Shown: one piece after another, positions 52,210 to 61,700 of the stretch
Layout: the number at the start of each line of letters is the position of its first letter
Position numbering within the stretch: the stretch's first letter is position 1
Assembly: GCA_964625575.1 (NCBI GenBank)
Contig: CAZVBQ010000004.1
Coordinates: 62,001 to 126,000, forward strand
Direction: 5' to 3'
DNA: 64,000 nucleotides
Source: UTCHB3 sp964625575
GTDB taxonomy: Bacteria > Bacteroidota > Ignavibacteria > Ignavibacteriales > Ignavibacteriaceae
Notes under the pieces: model-generated
Database searches by the model: none
What the model was told of the DNA's origin: nothing
The model's input: only the letters and a program-made list of their open reading frames with translations
Made by a program: the position numbers and the translations under genes

Positions 52210-52970
52210 CAGGGTCTGTATCTCCCGGTAAGGTATTCCTCTGTCATTTTTTTCTGAGGTTTGGTAAAAAATTTAATAGTCTGATTGGTCTCAATCAGTT
52301 TGCCTTCATTCAAAAGTACTGTATAGTCACCCAACCCTGCTACCTGGGTAAGGTTGTGTGACACCATCAGAACTGTAACCCTGCGGCGGAGGTTATAGAT
52401 CAAGTCTTCGATCTTTTTGGTTGAAACAGGATCAAGCGAACCGGTAGGTTCATCAAGCATCAGTATTTCAGGTTCTGAGATCAGGGCTCTCGCTATCGCG
52501 ATCCGCTGCTGCTGCCCTATGGAGAAGTTGAAGGCGGATTCGTTAAGCCGGTCTTTCACCTCGTCCCAGACGGCCGCTATTTTAAGCGATTCAGAAACTT
52601 TTTCTTCGAGCAGGGAGTGATCTTTGACACCGGCGATCCGCAACGGAAAGGCAACATTTTCAAAAACGGATCTGGCAAACATTGCAGGCCTCTGAAATAC
52701 AAGCGCTGCCTTCCGGCGCAGATTTGTGACATCGGTATCGTTCGCGAGCACATTTATACCATCAATAAGCAGATTACCTGAATATTCAACATCTTTTTGA
52801 AGATCGTTCAGCCTGTTGATGGTTTTTAGAAGTGTCGTCTTGCCACACCCTGAAGGACCGATAAGACAGGTGATCCTTTTGTCAACCACGTCAAATGTCA
52901 GGTCTTTTATGACATGATTATTACCGAATTTCACATTGAGTGCTTCAAAGCTGATCTTTATTTCTTTCAC
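52209..52970 (-). CDS. pstB: Phosphate ABC transporter ATP-binding protein PstB
   Basis: The 253-residue ATPase powers high-affinity phosphate import. Walker A is GPSGCGKTT near residue 39, Walker B is ILMLDEPTGSLDP and the H-loop is VSHNL. The signature motif reads FSIGQQQRIAIARAL, with Ile in the position normally occupied by Gly in LSGGQ, which is unusual for PstB. Its start overlaps the pstA stop. The C-terminus keeps the PstB ending F-T-x-P-x-x-K-x-T-E-E-Y-L-T-G. Confidence 0.93.
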   Translation of the reverse strand: MKEIKISFEALNVKFGNNHVIKDLTFDVVDKRITCLIGPSGCGKTTLLKTINRLNDLQKDVEYSGNLLIDGINVLANDTDVTNLRRKAALVFQRPAMFARSVFENVAFPLRIAGVKDHSLLEEKVSESLKIAAVWDEVKDRLNESAFNFSIGQQQRIAIARALISEPEILMLDEPTGSLDPVSTKKIEDLIYNLRRRVTVLMVSHNLTQVAGLGDYTVLLNEGKLIETNQTIKFFTKPQKKMTEEYLTGRYRP

Positions 52971-53902
52971 ACACCCTCACTGAATGATAGTTTCTTCCTG
53001 AATCTTCCCCGTAACCAGATGGTAACCGCGTTGGCGGCAAGAGTCAGCAGGATCAGAACCAGCGCTCCCGCGTACTGATAATTTAGCGGTGAGGTCGACT
53101 GTGTTGACATGATGAAGATATTATATGACAAGTACATGAACTGCTCAGCGGGGTTAATAACCGGAAGACAGAACCCCGCGATACAGAGGTCGATTACGGG
53201 CATCGAAGGGAGATAAAAAGCGCAACCGAGAAAAAGAAGTGGTGCTGTCTCCCCAACTGCCCTGCTGACTGAGAGAATTATCCCAGTGGAAACCCCTGAA
53301 ACGGAATGTGGCAGAACGACATGCCTGATCATCTGCAGTTTCCCCGCGCCTGCTCCATACGCGGTCTCCCTGAACAGGTCAGGAACAGCACGGAATGACT
53401 CGTAAGCTGTGGTAACCACCATCGGCATAAGCATGAATGAAAGCGTTACAGATGCCCAAAGCATTGATGGCTTTCCGAAGACAAGATCAAGTCCCAGCAA
53501 GCGGTCGAGTCCTGTCCCTATGTTAAGCACGAAGAAACCCAGCCCGAAAATACCGAACACCACAGAGGGAACACCCGCGAGGTTATGGATAAGAAATAAC
53601 AAAAACTTTTCAAATTTCCGGTTTATTGAATATTCCGAAAGATAGAGTGCTGTCATTACCCCCATCGGTACAACAATTAACAGCATAAGAAAAACGGTGG
53701 AAAGTGTTCCGGCTATGACAGTTCCGATGCCTCCGGCCCCCGGATCAGATGACGGTCCGGCAGTCAGATATTGCCAGGAGAGAACAGGTGCCCCTTCGAT
53801 CAGAATCTTGAGGAAAAAGAGAACGTACACCAATGCAGGTATCAGAAAGATCACTGTAAACAGTGGTACCATGATCTTGTCAACCAACTGATTTTTAGGC
53901 AT
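52967..53902 (-). CDS. pstA: Phosphate ABC transporter permease PstA
   Basis: The 311-residue protein is an inner-membrane permease with about six helices. The PstA-type N-terminus (FLKILIEGAPVLSWQYLTAGPSSDPGAGGIG, shortened here) leads to the EAA loop region TAYESFRAVPDLFRETAYGAGAGKLQ. It pairs with PstC to form the channel. Start and stop overlap the neighbouring pst genes. Confidence 0.94.
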   Translation of the reverse strand: MPKNQLVDKIMVPLFTVIFLIPALVYVLFFLKILIEGAPVLSWQYLTAGPSSDPGAGGIGTVIAGTLSTVFLMLLIVVPMGVMTALYLSEYSINRKFEKFLLFLIHNLAGVPSVVFGIFGLGFFVLNIGTGLDRLLGLDLVFGKPSMLWASVTLSFMLMPMVVTTAYESFRAVPDLFRETAYGAGAGKLQMIRHVVLPHSVSGVSTGIILSVSRAVGETAPLLFLGCAFYLPSMPVIDLCIAGFCLPVINPAEQFMYLSYNIFIMSTQSTSPLNYQYAGALVLILLTLAANAVTIWLRGRFRKKLSFSEGV

Positions 53903-54878
53903 TTCCCCTCCCCGCTCCCGCGTTGGCGAATCTTTTCACCAGATACCGCACGAGAATATTAATTACGATCGACATTAGAAAGAGCAGCAGCCCTATAAAA
54001 AAGAGTACATGAAAATGAGCGGTTTCAGGCGACACTTCACCGAGTTCGGCGGCTATGGTGGCGGTCATGGTTCTTACACTCTCGAAAGGATCAAAAACCA
54101 GATTATCAGCATTACCGGAGATCATCAGAACAATCATCGTATCCCCGATCGCCCTTCCAAAACCGAGTATCACGCTCGCGCTTATCCCGTTTATCGCTGC
54201 GGGAAGCACCACATCTTTCACCGTTCTCCACCTTCCTGCCCCCAGGCTGAAAGCGGCAAGCCTCGTTTCACCCGGTACTGCTTGAAGGGCATTCCCGGTG
54301 AGAGCGGCTATTTGGGGAATAATAATCATAGAGAGGCCAAGGGCTGATAGAGCCGCGTTCAGTCTGCTCGAGGGATTGAAAACATCGCTGAAGAATGTTG
54401 CCACTATCGAGAGAAACATGAACCCGACGGCAACAGTCGGAAGGGAGGCAAAAAGATCGATAAGGTGTTTCAGGAAATTTTTGACAGACGCGGGCGCGAA
54501 CTCTGAAATATAAATTCCTGCCCCCACACCGAAAACCGTGGAAATGAGTGTCGCGGGAATCGCGGTTAGAAGTGTCCCAAGTATAAGCGGAACAACTGAA
54601 AATCTCGGGTCGCTCGAAACAGGGTACCACTCATAAACCCTCTGTCCCCCCCTGTTGCTGTAGAGCAGTTCAGCAGGTGTGAGAAATTCAAAAACCCGCA
54701 ATCCCTGATAGATCATCAAAATAAAAAAAAGGAAAACAAGAAGCGCGGTAACGATACCGACCGACCTGACGGCAAGAGCAAATACTGAATCGGCGGAAAT
54801 CCCCATATTTTTAACCTTAAGGTTAAAAACCGACTTGTCACTCTCTACCGTGAAAATGGTTCCGTTTTCCTTAATCAT
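53895..54878 (-). CDS. pstC: Phosphate ABC transporter permease PstC
   Basis: The 327-residue permease has an unusual 40-residue N-terminal extension before helix 1 (about 36-60). WYPVSSDPRFSVVPLILGTLLT is typical of PstC, and ALQAVPGETRLAAFSLGAGRWR is the EAA loop. It forms the phosphate channel with PstA. It starts six bases after the pstS stop and overlaps pstA by eight bases. Confidence 0.94.
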   Translation of the reverse strand: MIKENGTIFTVESDKSVFNLKVKNMGISADSVFALAVRSVGIVTALLVFLFFILMIYQGLRVFEFLTPAELLYSNRGGQRVYEWYPVSSDPRFSVVPLILGTLLTAIPATLISTVFGVGAGIYISEFAPASVKNFLKHLIDLFASLPTVAVGFMFLSIVATFFSDVFNPSSRLNAALSALGLSMIIIPQIAALTGNALQAVPGETRLAAFSLGAGRWRTVKDVVLPAAINGISASVILGFGRAIGDTMIVLMISGNADNLVFDPFESVRTMTATIAAELGEVSPETAHFHVLFFIGLLLFLMSIVINILVRYLVKRFANAGAGRGNA

Positions 54879-54884
54879 GGTTGG

Positions 54885-55781
54885 CTACTTAAGAGGAATG
54901 AATTTCATCCCGGCGGCTATTTGCTGACCATCCCGGGAGAGGACAAAATCAATGAATTCCTTTATCGTCACTGATGAGGTGTCACGCACGACAAAAGTAA
55001 GTTTGCGGGAGATCAAATAACGCCCTGTTCTTATGTCTTCATAATTGGGATGATTGGAATCAACAGGTGAGACCGACTCGTCTGATACAGAGGTTTTAAC
55101 CCTTACTATGTTAAGCCCGGGCTTGTTAATAAAATAGCCCACGCTGCCGTAAGCGATCCCTCTTTTATCTTTGGAAACAGCTTCTGCCAGTGCCGCGGTA
55201 CCCTGAAGCACATGAGTTGATCTCGCGAAATCTTCACCATTCAGAATATTCTCCCGGAAATAACTGAATGTACCGCTGTTGCTTTCCCTTCCATACAGGC
55301 TTATCGGCAGATCTGTACCGCCAACCTCTTTGAAATTGGTGATCTTGCCTGTAAAAATTCCTTTGAGTTGGGGTAGCGAAAGCTCCTGGATTCCGGAAGA
55401 CTGATTAACAATCACGGATATACCATCAAGGGCAACAGTGGTGGCATAAAGTGGAATCCCCAAACCGGCAGCCCTTCGTTTTTCAGCCGGGAAGAGCTCC
55501 CTGCTTACGCATGCTATATCAGCCGAACCGCTGATCAGAGCGTTTAAACCGTTACCTGACCCCCCGCCTGTAATAATGATGCTCGTTGAGTCATTATTCT
55601 TCATGAAAGCTTCAACCCATTTCTGGCAGAGGTTAACCATGGTATCACTTCCCTTGATGTAAATTGTGACACCTCGCCTGCTTTCACTGCATCCCGTGGC
55701 AAACAGGACTATAATAAAAAGTGAAGCCAGCAATTTGCCGGCTCCACTTCCAAATTCAAGAAAAGACCGCTGCCCTTTCAC
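54885..55781 (-). CDS. pstS: Phosphate-binding lipoprotein PstS
   Basis: The 298-residue protein has a signal sequence with lipobox FATGC, so it should be a periplasm-facing lipoprotein. Binding-site segments IKGSDTMVNLC, TGGGSGNGLNALISGSADI and YGRESNSGTFSYF match PstS and would hold phosphate by hydrogen bonds. It starts with GTG sharing one base with the phnE stop (TAGTG). Confidence 0.92.
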   Translation of the reverse strand: MKGQRSFLEFGSGAGKLLASLFIIVLFATGCSESRRGVTIYIKGSDTMVNLCQKWVEAFMKNNDSTSIIITGGGSGNGLNALISGSADIACVSRELFPAEKRRAAGLGIPLYATTVALDGISVIVNQSSGIQELSLPQLKGIFTGKITNFKEVGGTDLPISLYGRESNSGTFSYFRENILNGEDFARSTHVLQGTAALAEAVSKDKRGIAYGSVGYFINKPGLNIVRVKTSVSDESVSPVDSNHPNYEDIRTGRYLISRKLTFVVRDTSSVTIKEFIDFVLSRDGQQIAAGMKFIPLK

Positions 55782-56842
55782 TAATAGATCGCCTGCCTGA
55801 TCTTTGTTGAAATGTAGTCCATTATCCAGACCACAAGGGCGATCATTATAACTATCAGACCAACCTCATGCCACTGGGCAAGTCCTTGATACTGGATCAA
55901 CATTGTGCCGATACCACCACCACCAACCAGACCAATGATAGTTGCCATCCTGACGTTTATATCCCACCTGTAGATGGTGAATGAAAGGAACGGGAGAATG
56001 ATCTGAGGAATCACCGCGTACCAGATAACCTGAAGTTTGTTGGCACCTGTGGCAGAGATCGCTTCCACGGGTCCTTCTTCTATAGATTCGATCGCTTCTG
56101 AGTAAAGCTTCGCGTTGGAAGCGATGGTATGAATAAGCAAGGCAAGCATGCCGGCATAAGGTCCGATTCCGATCCAAACCGAGAAGATTATTGCCCAGAT
56201 GAGTGGCTCGATCGAACGAATAAAGTTGGAAACCAGCCTCAAAAATCCATAAACGAAAAGTGTGAATCTGTTCTCGTTCATTAGATTTCGAGCGGAAAGA
56301 AAACTGATAACAAGGGTGATGGGGATTGAAACGAGAGTGGCTATCAAAGCGATATAAATGGTTTCAATTATCGCGAAGAGTGCTTCATCGAATATCGCCA
56401 TCTCGGGGGTGAAAAGCGAAGTGAATATCCTCTGTGCGGCGGTTACTCCCTCATCACTGAAAAGATCGACGATCGATATTTTTGTGATTATCCAGCCCGC
56501 TATAAAAGTGATATTAAAAAGGAACCACCCGAATATCTCGAATGTGAGTTTCGAGGCCTTCCCCGGGCGGACGAGTCCGAACAGCCTCGCGGAGAGTGAA
56601 GTGCCCGAATAGCTCCAGACTGTACCAAGCAGCACGCTTATTACTGTGATTATACCTACCGTGCCCCAACTGAACGGGATATCTTTCATCTGAAGGATGA
56701 ACCTCGACCAGATTATCCTGTCGACTACAAGTATGGAGTAAAAAATGAAAAAACTGTCGAGAAGAGCGGCTTTTACCTTGGCTTTAAAGACCTCTTTCTC
56801 TTTCCGTTTTGCCATCACGCTGTGTGGATCAACATGTGCCAT
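55781..56842 (-). CDS. phnE: Phosphonate/phosphate ABC transporter permease PhnE
   Basis: The 353-residue protein has about six to seven helices with a longer cytoplasmic N-terminus. The EAA loop SIEEGPVEAISATGANKLQV and the downstream GLVGGGGIGTML are characteristic of PhnE. It would form the channel for PhnD-bound substrate. The gene sits between phnC (TAATG overlap) and pstS. No C-P lyase genes are near, so the substrate may be phosphate or phosphite. Confidence 0.92.
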   Translation of the reverse strand: MAHVDPHSVMAKRKEKEVFKAKVKAALLDSFFIFYSILVVDRIIWSRFILQMKDIPFSWGTVGIITVISVLLGTVWSYSGTSLSARLFGLVRPGKASKLTFEIFGWFLFNITFIAGWIITKISIVDLFSDEGVTAAQRIFTSLFTPEMAIFDEALFAIIETIYIALIATLVSIPITLVISFLSARNLMNENRFTLFVYGFLRLVSNFIRSIEPLIWAIIFSVWIGIGPYAGMLALLIHTIASNAKLYSEAIESIEEGPVEAISATGANKLQVIWYAVIPQIILPFLSFTIYRWDINVRMATIIGLVGGGGIGTMLIQYQGLAQWHEVGLIVIMIALVVWIMDYISTKIRQAIY

Positions 56843-57606
56843 TATCTTATCTCCACTTCTTCGGCTTCTTCACCGTAAATTGTTTTGAACCATTTTTCAT
56901 CGATATCCTGTGGAAGTCCTTCGTAGATTATCTCCCCTGCCTTAAGCGCGATAACCCTTGAGGCATATTTACGCACAAGACTCAGGAAGTGAAGGTTGCA
57001 GATTACGGTTGTACCCAATTCTTTATTGATTTTCTCGAAGTATTGCATTACCGAGTTTGAAGTGGCCGGATCAAGCGACGCAACAGGTTCATCCGCGAGA
57101 AGAAGTTTCGGATTCTGCATCAGGCTGCGCGCTATTGCCACCCTCTGCTGCTGACCGCCGCTGAGAGCGTCAGCCCTGACATGCGCTTTTTCCTCGATAC
57201 CGACTATCCGGAGGGCCTTCATTGCTTCTTCAATGAGTTCATCACCAAAATTTTCAGTCAGCGACTGAAAAGTGCCGAGCCTGCCGAGCCGTCCGGTGAT
57301 AACATTGGTCAGCACGTTTCTTCTTTTGATCAGGTTGAATTGCTGGAATACCATCCCGATCTGTTGCTTGAGCTCTCTGAGCTCCTTCCCTTTTACGTGT
57401 GTAATATCTTTATCGAGAAAGTGAATTATACCCGAAGTGGGTTCATGCAGGCGGTTGATGCAACGCAGAAGAGTTGACTTGCCCGAGCCCGACAGACCGA
57501 TAATAACCAGGAATTCCCCCTCTTTAACGTCAAAACTAACACCCTTAAGCGCGTGCGTACCTGAAGGATATATCTTGTGTACGTTATCTACCTGAAGTAT
57601 TTTCAT
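56842..57606 (-). CDS. phnC: Phosphonate/phosphate ABC transporter ATP-binding protein PhnC
   Basis: The 254-residue ATPase has Walker A GLSGSGKST near residue 37, signature ALSGGQQQRVAIARSL and Walker B LLLADEPVASLDP, all canonical. The segment INRLHEPTSGIIHF and the TNVITGRLGRLGT loop are PhnC-like. It overlaps phnD by ATGA and phnE by TAATG. Confidence 0.94.
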   Translation of the reverse strand: MKILQVDNVHKIYPSGTHALKGVSFDVKEGEFLVIIGLSGSGKSTLLRCINRLHEPTSGIIHFLDKDITHVKGKELRELKQQIGMVFQQFNLIKRRNVLTNVITGRLGRLGTFQSLTENFGDELIEEAMKALRIVGIEEKAHVRADALSGGQQQRVAIARSLMQNPKLLLADEPVASLDPATSNSVMQYFEKINKELGTTVICNLHFLSLVRKYASRVIALKAGEIIYEGLPQDIDEKWFKTIYGEEAEEVEIR

Positions 57607-58529
57607 AGAGCTCCCTCGATCTTAAAGTTAATCTCATCCAGTTTTTGCCTGAGCACGTCGTAGTCCTTATCACTGGTGGGGATCAGCTTTTTGACGTTGT
57701 AGATCCGGTGGAGTGACTCCATCCCTTCAGGGGTGGAAACAAACTTGAGCATGGCAGCCACTATTTTTTCTTTCATTTCTTCAGGCATGTCCTTCCTGAA
57801 GATCACGGGATCATTCGGGATCGGGTCGGTTAGCGCGAGGATCTTGATCACTTTGAAAACATCGGGATACTGTGTTGCCACTCTTTCCCTCGCGTCGCGG
57901 TACTGCCCTGTTTCATCCTTGGGTGAATAGTATGTCGCGCCCGCGTCAACCTGTTTCTGGTAAACCATTGAAACAACTATATCATGTTTTTTAGCGAAGA
58001 TCGAATCAGAGGGGACAATACCATTTTTTTTGAGAAGTGCAGCCGGGAGGATGTAACCGGAAGTGGAGGAGGGATCAACATAAGCAATACGCTTGCTCAT
58101 AAGATCCGTGAGCGTGTCGATTCCGGAGTCAGCCCTCACAATTATCTGCCCCCGGTAAAACGCCTCGCCATTGTCGCGGACGATTCTGAGCAAGGCCTGT
58201 GCACCATATTTTTTATGCGCCATCAGGTACGAAAATGTATTACTGATGGCAATATCTGCTTTACTGCTGCCAAAGCTCTCGACCACGGTAACGTAGTCGG
58301 CAGGCACGGCAGATGTAAAATAGTAACCTGTCTCTTTGTGGAGAAAATCAAGAAGCTCACCCGCGGTGGTGGTTATCTGTTTAGCATCAACCGAGGGGGT
58401 GAAATAGAGCTTTACCGGGTTCTTTTTTGAGCCCAGTTCAGAACTGTTCTTACCGTATTCTCGATAGGTGGTAACAATGATAAAAAGTAAAAGGGGTGAG
58501 AGGTAAATAAAGTATTTGAGGAATTTCAT
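57603..58529 (-). CDS. phnD: Phosphate/phosphite/phosphonate-binding protein PhnD
   Basis: The 308-residue product starts with a signal sequence (KFLKYFIYLSPLLLFIIV). The PhnD/PtxB family pattern is seen in KLYFTPSVDAKQ, ADIAISNTFSYLMAHKKYG and YVDPSSTSGYILPA. It captures the substrate in the periplasm for PhnCE. The ATG at 58529 was preferred over a TTG four codons upstream; neither has a strong ribosome-binding site. It is the first gene of the phn-pst-phoU operon and lies about 80 bases after a Pho-box-like repeat. Confidence 0.9.
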   Translation of the reverse strand: MKFLKYFIYLSPLLLFIIVTTYREYGKNSSELGSKKNPVKLYFTPSVDAKQITTTAGELLDFLHKETGYYFTSAVPADYVTVVESFGSSKADIAISNTFSYLMAHKKYGAQALLRIVRDNGEAFYRGQIIVRADSGIDTLTDLMSKRIAYVDPSSTSGYILPAALLKKNGIVPSDSIFAKKHDIVVSMVYQKQVDAGATYYSPKDETGQYRDARERVATQYPDVFKVIKILALTDPIPNDPVIFRKDMPEEMKEKIVAAMLKFVSTPEGMESLHRIYNVKKLIPTSDKDYDVLRQKLDEINFKIEGAL

Positions 58530-58611
58530 TTTATATCGCAAAATAAATCGAATTTATCTACGAAATATGCCTTACCCCGGTCTACTGACAAAAAAAATCC
58601 GTGATTCCCAA

Positions 58612-58638
58612 TGTTAAGAAATTGTTAAATTTTGTAAC
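58612..58638 (-). promoter_or_regulatory. Pho-box-like direct repeats upstream of the phosphate operon
   Basis: On the minus strand TTAACA occurs twice with an 11-base period (58628-58623 and 58617-58612), preceded by a TTACA ten bases earlier. TTAACA repeats with 11-base spacing are the binding pattern of PhoP in Bacillus and similar to PhoB boxes elsewhere. Position and target genes agree. The outer parts also form a 7-bp inverted repeat, so an RNA hairpin is an alternative. Confidence 0.45.
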
Positions 58639-58663
58639 ATTGCGTTTTCAGGCTGAAATGAAG

Positions 58664-58684
58664 GGGGTGGTTCTTCACCACCCC
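58664..58684 (-). terminator. Possible terminator of the TPR-CHAT gene
   Basis: A 7-bp stem GGGGTGG/CCACCCC with a seven-base loop lies 20 bases past the stop on the minus strand. No T run follows directly, so termination would be weak. Confidence 0.35.
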
Positions 58685-58704
58685 GGTAAATATGATGCCT
58701 TCTG

Positions 58705-61700
58705 CTACCTGTAATCGCCCACCATTATGAACGGTGCCCAGAAATACGGATATGCGTATTTTGGATTTTTGATCAATTTTAGCTTTGCTTGCTGCAATGC
58801 CTCACTCTTCGACATTGTTTTTAAGTTGCTGTAAAACTCGCTCATCAGAATCGAGGTGGCTTCATCTTCCACCTGCCACAGGGAGGCAACCACTGTCTGA
58901 ACCCCTATCTTCAGGAAGGCGTTCGCGGGTGACACAAGCCAGCCTTTCGCGTATTCCTCGCTTACTGCTGTTTTACACGCCGAGAGAGTTACCAATTTGT
59001 AATTTTTAAGGTTCGTCAAACCCCAAACCTCGCTGATCGTCAACTGCCCGTCGTTCTTCGTGTCAGTGCCTGTACCCAGTTTCGCCATCGTAAGGAACGA
59101 CTTGGTGATCTCACCATAGTTCATGTTTCCGTGAGTCGCGAAGTGAAGGGCATTGTACTGACCTTTTGGAAGTGATCTGATCTTCTCTTCAGTTGCATCA
59201 TCTTCAGAGTATATCTCAGCGTCAGCGAAGAGGGTTTTAAGTTTCTTGACTTCCACTTCGGATGATGGAAGCGATTTGTCCGCGTTCGCGAAAGCGATCA
59301 GGCGTAAAGGCACCTGTTCCTTTCCGGCGCTCTGCGAGAACACCTTGAAAGATGTCACATAAAAAAGAAGGTGATCTTCAAGAAGGAACCTGATATTCTC
59401 CCCAGGTTTCGAAGAAATAAGAGTCTCGAACGGGAGGTAATAGAGCTTGCCGAAAGGAACGATGCAAAGTTTCTTCTTCCCTTTGAAGAGGTTTTTAACC
59501 GGTTCAACAAGCAACTGATAAAGCTCCATTCCAAGTTTTCTCTGAGGGGCGAGATACATCTCATCTTCCATGCTCTTAGATTCATCCTTCGGAGTGTATG
59601 AAGCAATATTCACTTCACCTATCTCCTTCGCGGGATACGAATCCTTCAGCATCGAGTAGAATTCAACAAGTTTTTGCTCCAGTTCATCTCTCTTTATGTT
59701 CATCACAACGGCACCAACAGTGTCACCTGTCGCGCCAAAGATATACAGGTTGTTGTCACCCATCAAATAAGCGAGAACTGCTACATCATCGGGGATGTAC
59801 TCTTGCCACTCGAGAAAGCTCACGGGGTTGATATTATCCTTGAAGTAGTCATCAAGCCCGGGATTTTTCTGCACTGTCTGCATTATGAACTCAACGTAGT
59901 TACTCTCCGCAACTTCGAGGCTGGCCTTAAGACTGGCGATCTTCTCACTGTTCTGAAGCTCCTTCGGTTTCGATTTCTCCTTCTCGAGCTGCTCTTCAAG
60001 TCCCGCTTTCTTGTTCTTCAGTTCCCTTTCTTTCTCGATGGCTTCGTTCTGAGCTTTATCTTCAAATTTTGGCGTAACATTCCCAAACTGCTCTTTCAGA
60101 CCTTCGTTATAACTCATATCGAGGTAATAAAGCGCGCTGTCAAGCTGCCCCTTCTGTATGAAAGCGTTGATCAAAGCCTCATATATCTTAACCTTCATCT
60201 CACCACTCTGGAAAAGTTTGGCAGCCTTGTCACCACCGACAAGTTTCCCGCGGATATCATTAAGTACCGAAACCGCTTTCTTCAGGTAGGCAATTGATGA
60301 GTCCTGCTGTTTCTCAACTTGAAAATTGAGTGCCTTGTAGTAATAAGAGTGATATATAAGCTTGTTGTTCCCCAGCTCAAGCGAGAGATCAATCGACCTG
60401 TTCAGGAACTGGTTGGAGAGAGGAATATTGTTTTTCATGTTGTTCAGCCTGCCAAGAACAAGCGAACTGGAAAGAATGTCACTCCTGTCTTTCAATTCGA
60501 CACTAAGGTCATAAGCCATCTTGGCCCACTTTTCCGCTTCGTCATACTTCTTCACGTCGATCTTGAGCGAAGCAAGAAGACCGTAAGGCGTGGGCAGATA
60601 CGCCTTGGCGTTGTTCTTCTTCGCGTGTTCAACAGCCATAAGAAGAAATTTTTCCGATTCATCATATTTCTTCTGCTCGAACAGAACCTCTCCAATGTTT
60701 GAGAGCACTGTGGTTCTGAAATCACCCATATACTTGATCGAGTCGAGAATCGAGAGTGCCTTCTTGAAGTATGGAAGTGCTGACTCATAGTCACCTTGCC
60801 AGAAATAAACAGTTCCGATATTGTTCAGCGGAGTTGATCTGTAGTAGTCATTCTTCATGAAAGCGTAGATACTGTCAGCTTTTAAATAGTTCTCTATTGA
60901 AAGCTGGTACTCTCCCTGAACGTTGTAAATGTTACCGTATGATATCGAAATGTTGGCTATCGCCCAAGGATTCTCGATCTTTTTGTAGAATGTGTACGCG
61001 GAGTCGAATGTCACCTTCGCTTTTGAATACTCACCGAGGATCCGGTAAAGATCACCTTTGTAGATGTACACATCAGCCATCAGGTTAATATTGTTCATCG
61101 ACTTCGCCACATCCTCCGCTTTAAGGAAGTAAGACATCGCCTTGTCGAAATCACCACCTGAAATTGAAGCCGAACCAAGATTCAGGAAAACATTTCCTAT
61201 TTCCGCCTTCTCCTGCATCATTTGATAGATCGTCAGGGCCGAATCGAGATACTTTGCAGAGATAACCGCTTCACCTTTTTCAGAGTAAAGAAGCCCCATT
61301 TGTTTGTATGCGAAAGCGATAGGTGAATTGTTCTTTATCTCTTTTGCCATCGAGAGTGAGTTCTGAAAGATGACGATCGCTGAGTCAAAATTGTTCCTGT
61401 AGCCGTACTGTATCTGCCCCAGGTTCATCATGCAATAGATCGCGTCAAGCCTGTCATTCACAAGGAGGTTCAACTCGAGGGCCTTGTTCAACATCAGGGT
61501 CGCGTTCGGAATGTCGTTAAAAGTCATGTAAGCCATCCCCTGCTCATAGTAGTTGCCGGCAATGGCGTACTTGTCTTTTGCTTTCTCCTTTATGGCAAGA
61601 CTCTTCTTGAAGTACTCGAAGGTTTTCTCGAAGTCATTCAACTTCTTGTACATGGCTCCAATGTTATCATAAACACCGGCCATTCCGACGTTGTCGTTCT

